Below are positions 25,131-33,414 of a stretch of 64,000 nt of DNA, one piece after another. The stretch is taken from assembly GCF_016342405.1 (NCBI RefSeq), contig NZ_JAEINN010000014.1, positions 1 through 64,000 on the forward strand, read 5' to 3'. The position numbers and the translations under genes are program-made. Source of the DNA: Maridesulfovibrio ferrireducens (lineage in GTDB: Bacteria; Desulfobacterota; Desulfovibrionia; Desulfovibrionales; Desulfovibrionaceae). The notes beneath the pieces are model-generated. The model was not told the origin of the DNA. It searched no databases and was given only the letters and a program-made list of their open reading frames with translations. Position 1 is the stretch's first letter. Every line of letters begins with the position of its first letter.

Positions 25131-25185
25131 TCTTTTCAATATGTTGAGAAGCGTCGGAAGCAGCTTTTAAACGAAGCTCAGACTA

Positions 25186-26568
25186 CTAAGAAGTACGGGC
25201 TGTACGAATCCCCAGATCTTTAACGGTTTTCCAGCCTGAACCTGTGATTTTATGAGCTTCTTTCAGCACCGAGTCCATTGCTGCGAGAAACTTGTCTACG
25301 TCATCATCATTAATCATTAGCGGCGGAAGAATTTTAACAGTATCAAGACCGTGCCCGGCAACCTGACTTAAAATATCATGCTTCTCAAGCAACGGCATGG
25401 TTATCATCTGACAGAACAAATCATCATTCATTTTATGAAGCAGCTTCCAGCTTGCTTTAAGAGCCAAAGACTTTGGTTCGCCGAACTGCATCCCGATCAT
25501 AAGTCCTTTTCCGCGAACTTCGGTCAACATTTCATACTTTTCAGCAAGTTCCCGCATTCCTTTAATAATACGCTCACCCAGTCTGTCAGCATTCTCTGAA
25601 AGTTTTTCCTGTTCAATTATTTCAATTGTTGCCAGTCCGGCTGCCATAGCAAGATCGTTCTGACCAAAAGTATTTGAATGAGCAAAACATCTTTCCATTG
25701 AATCAAAAATTTTAGCATGTATAGCACGGGTGGTAATAACAGCTCCAACAGGAATATAACCACCGGAAAGAGCTTTAGAAATTACCAATATATCAGGCTT
25801 AACACCCCAGTGGTCTACTGCGAACATTTTACCGGTTCGACCCATTCCGCACTGAACTTCGTCGGCAATCATCAAAGTGCCGTAACGATCACATAATTCA
25901 CGCGCGCCTTGAAGATATCCATCTTCGGGCACAAAAACGCCCTTGCCCTGAACTGTTTCAAAGATAAAAGCACCGACATCACCACCGGAAAGAGCTTTCT
26001 CAAGAGCATCTAAATCATTAAAAGGAACTCCTGAACAGTCCGGCAGTAAAGGTTCATTTCTACCCCTGAACTCTTTATTACCATTCACAGAAAGCGCACC
26101 GAGAGTCAGTCCATGAAAAGCATGTTCACAATGAACGAGTTTATGGCGCCCTGTGGCCTGTCTCGCAAATTTAAGAGCTCCTTCAACCCCTTCCGTTCCG
26201 GAATTGGTAAAAAAGACAGCTTCAAGGTCGCCCGGAGCTAACTCAGCAAGCTTTTCAGCAAGCATTCCCGACAGCACTCCCAAATCCATTTGAACAAGAC
26301 TGGCTGTTTTAGCATCAATAGTTTCATGCAGAACCTCAGCAACATGAGGGTGATTACGACCTATATTGTAAACTCCGAATCCCGCGAGAAAATCCAAAAC
26401 TTTCTTTCCCTTTGCATCTGTCAGATACGCACCTTCGGCAGACACGTAATTCCGGTCATATCCAATTACTTCCAGAACCCTGACGAATTGAGGGTTAACA
26501 TATTTACGATGAAGATCGTAAGACTCTGTAATTCTTGATTTATATTTACTAACAATATCAGAAATCAT
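25186..26568 (-). CDS. hpnO: Class-III aminotransferase HpnO (aminobacteriohopanetriol), 460 aa
   Basis: PLP-dependent transaminase: N-S-G-T-E-G-V-E near 128, D-E-V-Q-C-G-M-G-R-T-G near 240, and the PLP lysine in I-S-K-A-L-S-G-G near 267. The opening Y-V-N-P-Q-F-V-R-V-L-E-V-I-G-Y-D-R resembles HpnO of other bacteria, which converts the terminal sugar-derived aldehyde of ribosylhopane into 35-aminobacteriohopanetriol. I start at ATG 26568, 9 nt after GGAG; the alternative GTG at 26583 overlaps that ribosome site. A general ornithine-type transaminase is the alternative reading without its neighbours. Confidence 0.82.
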   Translation of the reverse strand: MISDIVSKYKSRITESYDLHRKYVNPQFVRVLEVIGYDRNYVSAEGAYLTDAKGKKVLDFLAGFGVYNIGRNHPHVAEVLHETIDAKTASLVQMDLGVLSGMLAEKLAELAPGDLEAVFFTNSGTEGVEGALKFARQATGRHKLVHCEHAFHGLTLGALSVNGNKEFRGRNEPLLPDCSGVPFNDLDALEKALSGGDVGAFIFETVQGKGVFVPEDGYLQGARELCDRYGTLMIADEVQCGMGRTGKMFAVDHWGVKPDILVISKALSGGYIPVGAVITTRAIHAKIFDSMERCFAHSNTFGQNDLAMAAGLATIEIIEQEKLSENADRLGERIIKGMRELAEKYEMLTEVRGKGLMIGMQFGEPKSLALKASWKLLHKMNDDLFCQMITMPLLEKHDILSQVAGHGLDTVKILPPLMINDDDVDKFLAAMDSVLKEAHKITGSGWKTVKDLGIRTARTS

Positions 26569-26788
26569 CGTTTTAAACTCCACTATAATTTTACTGTCAT
26601 TTATTCTGTTTAAAGAGAATTATGGAAAATACTCTGCTTGCTCTCCGCGGTCAATGGCTTGCCACTAATTTTGATGCTTGACAACAAAGTTGCCAAAACC
26701 GCCTTTGACCTGTAGATTTATGCATATCATAACGACCTATAAAACAGGCTTAAATAAAAATCGCTGCCTGCAAAGGAGGCTACAAATA

Positions 26789-27637
26789 ATGAGTAAAGTA
26801 GTAAGGGCTGAAACAGCCGGTTTTTGTATGGGAGTCGACCTTGCTCTCAACAAATTGGACTCACTAATTGAAAACAAGGACCGCGGATCTATCTATATTT
26901 TAGGACCGATCATTCACAACCCGCAGGTACTTGAAGAATATGAAAAAAAAGGCGTAATAACTGCCAATTCAGCTGACGAAATCCCCAGAGGATCTTTTGC
27001 TGTAATCAGAGCACACGGAGTTCCGCAAAACGTTGAAGAAGAACTTCGCGAAAGAGGCATAAACGTAATAGACGCAACATGCCCGAAAGTAAAAAAAGCA
27101 CAGCTCCTTATTAAGCGTAACACTACTGACGGACGCATCCTCCTGCTTTACGGTGAAGACAGCCATCCTGAAGTTAAAGGACTTTTAAGCTATGCCCCCT
27201 CCGGCACGTGTCTCTTCGACAGCACAGAAGAGCTCAAATCTATCGAGTTGGATCCTTCAAAAAAATACTGTCTTGCAGCACAAACCACTCAAGACCGTAT
27301 TATTTATGACGAAATAATTCAATACCTTGAAAGTAAAGGGCTTGATGTAATTGTGCTTAACTCCATATGTGACGCAACCCGCCAGCGGCAGGAAGAAGCT
27401 ATAGCACTCTCCAGCAAAGTCGATCACATGATAGTTGTCGGCGGACGCATCAGCGGCAACACCCGCAGATTAGTTCAGGTTGTTGAAGCAACCGGAACAA
27501 AGTGTACTCATGTAGAAATAGCCGAAGAACTCCCCCTTAATGGGCTTAAAAATTTCAAAACAATAGGACTCACAGCCGGAGCTTCTACTCCCAAAAGGCT
27601 TGTCGACAGCATTCAGCAGATTCTTGAAGAGCTTTAA
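26789..27637 (+). CDS. ispH: 4-hydroxy-3-methylbut-2-enyl diphosphate reductase IspH, 282 aa
   Basis: Last step of the MEP route, giving IPP and DMAPP, the isoprenoid precursors of hopanoids. The [4Fe-4S] ligands are visible as Cys in A-G-F-C-M-G-V near 12, D-A-T-C-P-K near 95 and N-S-I-C-D-A-T near 190; catalytic H-G near 75 and A-A-Q-T-T-Q near 160 are also present. Start at ATG 26789 after AAGGAGG; the longer frame from 26678 has no support. Divergent from hpnO. Confidence 0.92.
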   Translation: MSKVVRAETAGFCMGVDLALNKLDSLIENKDRGSIYILGPIIHNPQVLEEYEKKGVITANSADEIPRGSFAVIRAHGVPQNVEEELRERGINVIDATCPKVKKAQLLIKRNTTDGRILLLYGEDSHPEVKGLLSYAPSGTCLFDSTEELKSIELDPSKKYCLAAQTTQDRIIYDEIIQYLESKGLDVIVLNSICDATRQRQEEAIALSSKVDHMIVVGGRISGNTRRLVQVVEATGTKCTHVEIAEELPLNGLKNFKTIGLTAGASTPKRLVDSIQQILEEL

Positions 27638-27669
27638 TTAAGACCTATTTATTTCTACCTGTTAACAAC

Positions 27670-27710
27670 AAAACAGCCCGCAATTTATATTAAAAATTGC
27701 GGGCTGTTTT
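27670..27710. terminator. Bidirectional terminator between ispH and the RND pump gene
   Basis: Long stem AAAACAGCCCGCAATTT / AAATTGCGGGCTGTTTT with a short loop, between convergent 3' ends. Confidence 0.88.
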
Positions 27711-27735
27711 AGTAACAATTTAAATTCAAACGGTT

Positions 27736-30700
27736 CTATACATCCCGCCCCTTATCAATCACTGCGGAATTCCATGTATAGTTTTTAAATCCCTGCTTAA
27801 AAAACAGGGAATATAAAACCGGACACAAAATCAGAGTCAGCACAGTAGCAAACATCAAACCGGACATAATGCAGTTTGCCATCGGCCGCCACATTTCGCC
27901 CCCTTGTAACGAGAGCGGAACCATTCCGATAATCGTAGTCGTCGCGGTCATAATAATCGGCCTTGCTCTTTCAAGGGAGGCAAGCACGATTGAATCAGCT
28001 AATTCAATACCCTTACCACGCTGCATTTCGATTCTATCTATCAACATAATCGCATTGTTAACAATAATTCCAAGCAGACTGATCATTCCCAGCATTGGCA
28101 TAAATCCGAAAGGAGAATTAGTGAGAATCATCCCCGGCGTAATTCCGCACATCATGGGCGGCAACGTCAGAAGGATGATAAGCGGCCTTCTGAACGAGTT
28201 AAACTGAAAGATAAGGACAAGAACAAGCAGCCCCATTGCCAGAGGCATGTTGGCGTTAATTGATTCCTGACTCTCCTGACTCTTTTCAAACTCGCCGCCG
28301 TAACTGACCGAATATCCCATTGGCCATTCGGAAGATTTCATCATTTTTTCTATCTTCGGACGCACAGCATCAAGCGTTTGCAATGCGAAATATCCATCAT
28401 ACAGATCGGCCTTAACTGTCATTGTCCGAGTCTGATCTCTGCGGCGAATATCAGAAGGCTGCCAAACCAGTTCAGATGTGGCTATCTGACTGAGCGGTAC
28501 ACTTCTGCCGTCCTGATATGAATAGACATTTATACTTTCAAGCTTATCAAGTCTGTTACGAAAAGAATCTTCACTTCTAAGTACAATCGGAATATTAACA
28601 TCACCCTCGCGATACGTAGAAGCCTGATAGCCGCTCATGCCTGATTGAAGGCTCATTGCGACATCAAAACTTGAAAGTCCTGCTTCACGCGCCTTATTCT
28701 GATCAACATCAACCACCATCTTTTTAGCCCACTGCCCCCAGTCATCCCAAATACGGGCAACTCCGGGAGTAGCTTCCAGCAAGAACTCAATCTTATCTCT
28801 TAATGCGTACAATGTTTTTTGATCTGGCCCGGAGATACGAATCTGAACAGGCGCTCCGACAGGTGGGCCGTTCATCAATTTTTTAAGGCTGAAATCTGCA
28901 TCAGGGTAATTGCTTTTAAGTTCCGTGCGAGTTCTGGCTATAAGCTTATCCACATCTTCAATGGCTCTGGTGTTAACAATAAAAGTTGCCAGATTGTCAT
29001 TGCGCTGTTCGAGGTTAAGCGGCAGATACCACCTTGGACCACCATGACCTATAAAGGTTCCGATACTATCCACCCCTTCATCTGCGAGCAGATACTTCTC
29101 AAGCTTTGCAACTTCCTCAGCTGTAGTGCTTATATCCGAACCGAAAGGCTGCCAGAAATCTATTGTAAACTGCGCTCTTTCATTAGGCGGAAAAAACATT
29201 TTCGGAACAAATTGAAATCCCCAGAAAGCAGCGATACATCCGACCAGCACCAGAGAAAGAAAAGCCGTGCGATGTTTTAGACAGAACAATAGTAAACTTC
29301 TGTAGACGTTATACATACGACCTGAAAATGTCTGAATTACTACTTTGGGCTTGAGTACATAAAAACAAAGCATGGGGATCATGGTCATGGATAAGGCCCA
29401 TGAACATAACAGGGTCAATGTAACAACCACAAAAAGAGAAAAACAATATTCCCCAACCGTACTTTCAGCGAGCGGAATGGGAAGAAACGCAAAAATAGTA
29501 GTCAGAGAAGCGGCAAGAAGCGGCATCCAGAGTTCTGAAACAGCTCCGATAACAGCCTTCATTCGATCTTCGCCAGCCGCAAGCTTTACCAGAATAGCCT
29601 CTGAAACGACTACTCCGTTATCAACTAAAATCCCCAGTGATATTATCAAAGAAGCAATTGATATTCTTTGTAAAGCCACATCAAAAAACGGCATCAATGC
29701 TATACATCCGAGCATGGCCATCGGGACCAGCGACCCCGCAACAAGGCCAGTCCTGAATCCTGCAAATGCGAGAATAACTAAAACTACAAACAGAAAAGAT
29801 TCAAGTAGATTGATCATAAAATTGTTAACAGCCGTTTCTACATATTCCGGCTGATACACGACAATATTATAATTCATGCCGTGATACAGATTCGCTGAAA
29901 GCTGATCAAGCTTTGCTGTGACTCTCTTGCCCAACTCCATGATATTATTGCCGTCTGCCATTGAAACGGCAAGCATAATGGCGGGAGCACCGTTATAACG
30001 GCTCATTACAGACGGCGGATCGGCAAAACCTCTGGAAACCTTTGTAACATCGGAAAGTTTCATGCTGGACTTCATGCCTTCAAGCCTCATTGAAAGGGAA
30101 GCAATGTCGTCTACAGACTTAAATTCTCCGGTCGGTTCAATGGAAATTCTGTCGGGCCCTACTTTGGATGAACCGCTCGGTCTTATGGAATTCTGATGAT
30201 CAATCATCTGTCCCACGGCAAATGGGCTTACCCCTGCCGCAGCCATACGCGAGTTGGAAAAATCGATATAAATTCTTTCGTCCTGAAGGCCCCAGCGATC
30301 AACCTTCCCAACGCCTGAGACCATCAGCAATTCATCACGGGTATAATCCGCAACATCCTTAAGTTCACGATATGAAAAGCCGTCCCCCGTCAGCGCAATA
30401 ATAATACCGAATACATCTCCGAATTCATCATTGATGACTGGAGTCATCGCCTCTGACGGTAAAGTCGGCTGAGCATCCGAGACTTTGTTACGCAGCTTCT
30501 GCCACATGGGATTCATATTTTTGATGGAAGCATAAAATTCCACTTCGATAATAGAAATCCCCGTCATTGACTGAGAACGGACTACTTTGACATCACCGAT
30601 TTCACGAATTTTCTCTTCAAGTTTATCCGTGACAAGTTCCTCAACACGCTGAGGAGAAGCCCCGGGAAAACCGGTTATCACCACCCCGGTCCGGATAGTA

Positions 30701-30819
30701 AAATCCGGGTCTTCCGCCTTGGGAATATTCATAAAAGTCATTACCCCGCCCAGCGCTATGAGCAGGAAAATGGCAATCGATGTGCGATTATTTTCAATGC
30801 ACCACTTTGCAATGTTCAC
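27736..30819 (-). CDS. RND efflux pump inner-membrane transporter (AcrB/HAE1-like), 1027 aa
   Basis: Proton-driven export of hydrophobic or amphiphilic compounds. TM1 at about 12-30, a large porter loop, five helices at 335-480, TM7 near 525, second loop, five helices at 855-1005. RND motifs: D-N-G-V-V-V-S-E-A near 400 and G-I-V-V-N-N-A-I-M-L-I-D-R near 925. Only one Asp (D-N-G) is seen in TM4 where AcrB has a pair, as in several HAE1-like subgroups. Overlaps the upstream membrane fusion protein by 4 nt. No outer-membrane channel gene follows, so a shared TolC-like partner is expected. Confidence 0.9.
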   Translation of the reverse strand: MNIAKWCIENNRTSIAIFLLIALGGVMTFMNIPKAEDPDFTIRTGVVITGFPGASPQRVEELVTDKLEEKIREIGDVKVVRSQSMTGISIIEVEFYASIKNMNPMWQKLRNKVSDAQPTLPSEAMTPVINDEFGDVFGIIIALTGDGFSYRELKDVADYTRDELLMVSGVGKVDRWGLQDERIYIDFSNSRMAAAGVSPFAVGQMIDHQNSIRPSGSSKVGPDRISIEPTGEFKSVDDIASLSMRLEGMKSSMKLSDVTKVSRGFADPPSVMSRYNGAPAIMLAVSMADGNNIMELGKRVTAKLDQLSANLYHGMNYNIVVYQPEYVETAVNNFMINLLESFLFVVLVILAFAGFRTGLVAGSLVPMAMLGCIALMPFFDVALQRISIASLIISLGILVDNGVVVSEAILVKLAAGEDRMKAVIGAVSELWMPLLAASLTTIFAFLPIPLAESTVGEYCFSLFVVVTLTLLCSWALSMTMIPMLCFYVLKPKVVIQTFSGRMYNVYRSLLLFCLKHRTAFLSLVLVGCIAAFWGFQFVPKMFFPPNERAQFTIDFWQPFGSDISTTAEEVAKLEKYLLADEGVDSIGTFIGHGGPRWYLPLNLEQRNDNLATFIVNTRAIEDVDKLIARTRTELKSNYPDADFSLKKLMNGPPVGAPVQIRISGPDQKTLYALRDKIEFLLEATPGVARIWDDWGQWAKKMVVDVDQNKAREAGLSSFDVAMSLQSGMSGYQASTYREGDVNIPIVLRSEDSFRNRLDKLESINVYSYQDGRSVPLSQIATSELVWQPSDIRRRDQTRTMTVKADLYDGYFALQTLDAVRPKIEKMMKSSEWPMGYSVSYGGEFEKSQESQESINANMPLAMGLLVLVLIFQFNSFRRPLIILLTLPPMMCGITPGMILTNSPFGFMPMLGMISLLGIIVNNAIMLIDRIEMQRGKGIELADSIVLASLERARPIIMTATTTIIGMVPLSLQGGEMWRPMANCIMSGLMFATVLTLILCPVLYSLFFKQGFKNYTWNSAVIDKGRDV

Positions 30820-31901
30820 GAAAGATCTCCGACTGTTTTAACCTTCATGCCATCCTTAAGAGAATGAACTCCACGCGTCACAACAGTCTCACCGGCCTTT
30901 AAGCCTTCTTTTATCTGAACACCTATAGGAGACAATGAACCGATATCAACCTTGCGCAACTTCACAATAGTACTATTTTCAACAACCCAGACATGGTTGC
31001 TGCCATCTGGATTACCTACAACAGCTGACGGTGGAACAAATATATGACTGCTTCCTGTGCGCCCGGCAAAATTGACATCCCCTGACATCCCGCTACGGAG
31101 AAGTTTATCAGAGTTATTCAGGTAAACCTTAACCGGAAAAGAAGCCCTCTGATTAGCTCCGATACCGACCTCCATGACAATGCCTTTCATAACTTTTCCG
31201 GGCAGCGCATCAAAAGTAACTTCCACATCTTCCCCTTCGCTGACTTGCGAAATCAAAGTATCAGGAAGTAATATACTCATCTTCATCTGCCGCCCTGCGT
31301 TAAAAACAATTACACCCTGTCCAGATTGAACATTTTGATGAATATTAACATTTACCTTGCTTACCCAACCATCAAAAGGAGCTATAAGAACTGTATATTT
31401 AAGTTTTTTACGGGCGATATCGAGCATCTTTGCCGTGGCATTCAGATGAGCTTCCTGAGATTTAAAGTCAGCAACGGCCTGATCCAGCTCACTCTTAGAT
31501 ATTACCTTACGGTCATAAAGCTGAGCAACTCTGTCCACATCGGCTTTTGCGCGGGTAAAATTTGCACGGACCTGTTCAAGCTGAGCTTCTATCTGATTAA
31601 CTTCCAGCTCATAGTCAGCGGGGTCAAGCTGAGCGACAACATCACCGGCGCTGAATTTTCTGCCGATCTGGTCACCGGGAAAAGATATAATTTTTCCGCC
31701 TACACGAAATGAAAGTTCCGATTCAAGAGCATCTTCCGCAGTACCGGAAAAGGTCCATTGCCTGTCGGAAAGAGATTCTCCTACCTGCATTATTTTTACA
31801 GGGCGTATAATTTCCTCGACAGATCCCTGCTTAGTCTTGCATCCGGCAACAACTAAAAAACTCAAACACAAGACTGTAAGTATTACTTTATTCATTTTCA
31901 C
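30816..31901 (-). CDS. RND efflux membrane fusion lipoprotein, 361 aa
   Basis: Lipoprotein signal (cleavage before Cys in V-V-A-G-C-K-T). Then beta-barrel/lipoyl half (G-D-V-V-A-Q-L-D-P-A-D near 85), alpha-hairpin coiled coil at about 98-160, second lipoyl half (A-P-F-D-G-W-V-S-K-V near 172) and C-terminal membrane-proximal domain with G-L-K-A-G-E-T-V-V near 335. Bridges the inner-membrane pump to an outer-membrane channel. Shares a base with the TetR stop (TAATG) and overlaps the pump start, so the three genes are one transcript. Confidence 0.9.
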   Translation of the reverse strand: MKMNKVILTVLCLSFLVVAGCKTKQGSVEEIIRPVKIMQVGESLSDRQWTFSGTAEDALESELSFRVGGKIISFPGDQIGRKFSAGDVVAQLDPADYELEVNQIEAQLEQVRANFTRAKADVDRVAQLYDRKVISKSELDQAVADFKSQEAHLNATAKMLDIARKKLKYTVLIAPFDGWVSKVNVNIHQNVQSGQGVIVFNAGRQMKMSILLPDTLISQVSEGEDVEVTFDALPGKVMKGIVMEVGIGANQRASFPVKVYLNNSDKLLRSGMSGDVNFAGRTGSSHIFVPPSAVVGNPDGSNHVWVVENSTIVKLRKVDIGSLSPIGVQIKEGLKAGETVVTRGVHSLKDGMKVKTVGDLS

Positions 31902-32575
31902 TATTCCTGACAGCCTACAAAGGAGACTGCTCTTCTACACAAAACTTCTGTGATTATTTCTATATTTTCAGGTGTATATTCATCCCAGCCAAGTCTTGTC
32001 ATAAGTACCTTCGGATTAACAAACTTTAGAACCATTCCCATAAGGGCAGTACCTACAATCAATCGTTCTTCTTCAGAAACCTGACTCTCCATTGCAACGG
32101 CAAGAAGCTCTCCCAAACTCTCAAATGTCGGAGTAAAGAGATATTCATCAAGCATTGGATATAATTCACTCGGAGCAGCAAGCTCTCTTGTAATAATAAG
32201 TGCAGCCCACATCGTTTCCTGGCTTCCTGCCGATCGCCTGATAAAGAAACCGAAATACCATTTAACTAAATCACTTTTTGTAAATTTATTCTGTTTCACC
32301 ATATCAACACGCTCACGCACTTCTTCCAATGATGGAAATATTTCGCTCCTGCGTTCAATCATACTTTGTAAAATAGCCTCATAAAGTCCAAGTTTACCGC
32401 CGAAATGATAACCGACCGTGGCAAGATTTATCTCCGCTTCCATAGCAAGATTTCGCATGCTCACGCCTCTGAAACCATTCAATGCGAACAACCTTGCTCC
32501 AACCAGCAAAAGCCGCTGGCGAGTCTCTTCCCCCCGTGACTTTTTATTCTTCGGTCCCTTGGATATATCAGCCAT
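31901..32575 (-). CDS. TetR-family regulator of the RND operon (CecR-like), 224 aa
   Basis: N-terminal TetR HTH at about 15-62 (R-Q-R-L-L-L-V-G-A-R-L-F-A-L-N-G-F, then M-R-N-L-A-M-E-A, then V-G-Y-H-F-G-G-K). The C-terminal part matches the CecR/YbiH type ligand domain by pattern (S-G-S-Q-E-T-M-W-A-A-L-I-I-T-R-E near 116). First gene of its own efflux operon, so autoregulation and derepression by a pump substrate is likely. The divergent upstream gap holds palindromic AT-rich sites including 32634-32643. Confidence 0.88.
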   Translation of the reverse strand: MADISKGPKNKKSRGEETRQRLLLVGARLFALNGFRGVSMRNLAMEAEINLATVGYHFGGKLGLYEAILQSMIERRSEIFPSLEEVRERVDMVKQNKFTKSDLVKWYFGFFIRRSAGSQETMWAALIITRELAAPSELYPMLDEYLFTPTFESLGELLAVAMESQVSEEERLIVGTALMGMVLKFVNPKVLMTRLGWDEYTPENIEIITEVLCRRAVSFVGCQE

Positions 32576-32633
32576 ATTAAAAACCTCTTATTAATTTGAG
32601 TTAATAAAAGTTAACTACACGCCACTCAAAAGT

Positions 32634-32643
32634 CAAACGTTTG
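32634..32643. promoter_or_regulatory. Candidate TetR operator upstream of the RND operon
   Basis: Perfect 10-bp palindrome CAAACGTTTG, 58 nt upstream of the TetR start, with further TTGTTTAAA and GTTAAC repeats next to it. TetR-type regulators bind such dyads between promoter elements; specificity is inferred. Confidence 0.4.
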
Positions 32644-32809
32644 TTTAAAACTATTGTTTAAATACAGTAAATTACACACAACACATTATAAAATATGAAT
32701 TAAAAAGAGTTGTCTCCAATCTTCAAATTAAACTTTCATTCTGCGATACAATAATTTATTTCAAAAATATAAACCGATAGATTATGAAGAAAGAAACAGG
32801 AGAATAATT

Positions 32810-33340
32810 ATGACAGCACTGCTCGTTATCGATATGCAACAAGGCGTATTTGAAGGGAATAAAAAAAGATTTGATTCAGCAAATATTATTGAACGCATAA
32901 ACCTGCTGATAGATTATGCACATCTAAAAAACATTCCAGTCATCTTTATTCGCCACCACACTCCGGCAGAAGATGATCTTAAATATGGCTCTGACGGCTG
33001 GCAGATTCTTCCCGCCATGCATAAAAAAGACTCAGACATAATCGTTGAAAAAACATGCTGTGATTCTTTCTGCAAAACTGATCTTGAAGAACAACTCAAT
33101 AAGCTTGGTGTGAAAAAACTGATTGTAACAGGATGCTGCACAGACTTTTGCGTAGATACAACAGTTCGCGAAGCCGCCAGCAAAGGATTTGAAGTAACGG
33201 TAGTATCAGATGCACATACCACTGCCGAGAAACCATATCTTGAAGCAAAAATTATTATAGAACACCACAACTATGTATGGTCTGAGATGGAAACACTGCA
33301 TCCAATTAATGTTCGCCCTGCTGCGGAAATAATCAAATAA
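32810..33340 (+). CDS. Isochorismatase-like cysteine hydrolase, 176 aa
   Basis: The nicotinamidase/isochorismatase fold is clear: L-L-V-I-D-M-Q near 4-10 with catalytic Asp8, a Lys near 82 (V-E-K-T), and the nucleophile in V-T-G-C-C-T-D-F-C-V near 105-114 (Cys108 or Cys109), followed by A-A-S-K-G-F-E-V-T-V-V-S-D-A. Amide or imidic substrates are common for this family; the exact one is unknown, and pncA identity cannot be claimed. Single gene with ribosome site AGGAG and its own terminator just after. Confidence 0.85.
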   Translation: MTALLVIDMQQGVFEGNKKRFDSANIIERINLLIDYAHLKNIPVIFIRHHTPAEDDLKYGSDGWQILPAMHKKDSDIIVEKTCCDSFCKTDLEEQLNKLGVKKLIVTGCCTDFCVDTTVREAASKGFEVTVVSDAHTTAEKPYLEAKIIIEHHNYVWSEMETLHPINVRPAAEIIK

Positions 33341-33344
33341 ATAA

Positions 33345-33374
33345 AGCCCCCTTAAAGCTTGCTTTAAGGGGGCT
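33345..33374. terminator. Terminator after the cysteine hydrolase gene
   Basis: Perfect stem AGCCCCCTTAAAG / CTTTAAGGGGGCT with a 4-nt loop. It also lies just beyond the spoT stop on the other strand, so probably serves both. Confidence 0.88.
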
Positions 33375-33414
33375 AAATATCAATTAAAACGCTATCTTAT
33401 TAACTTACGCAGAA

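Noticed and set aside
26675-26700. Sigma-54 promoter for hpnO on the minus strand
   Set aside because: TGGCA is followed at the right spacing by TTGT rather than TTGC, so the -12 GC is missing.
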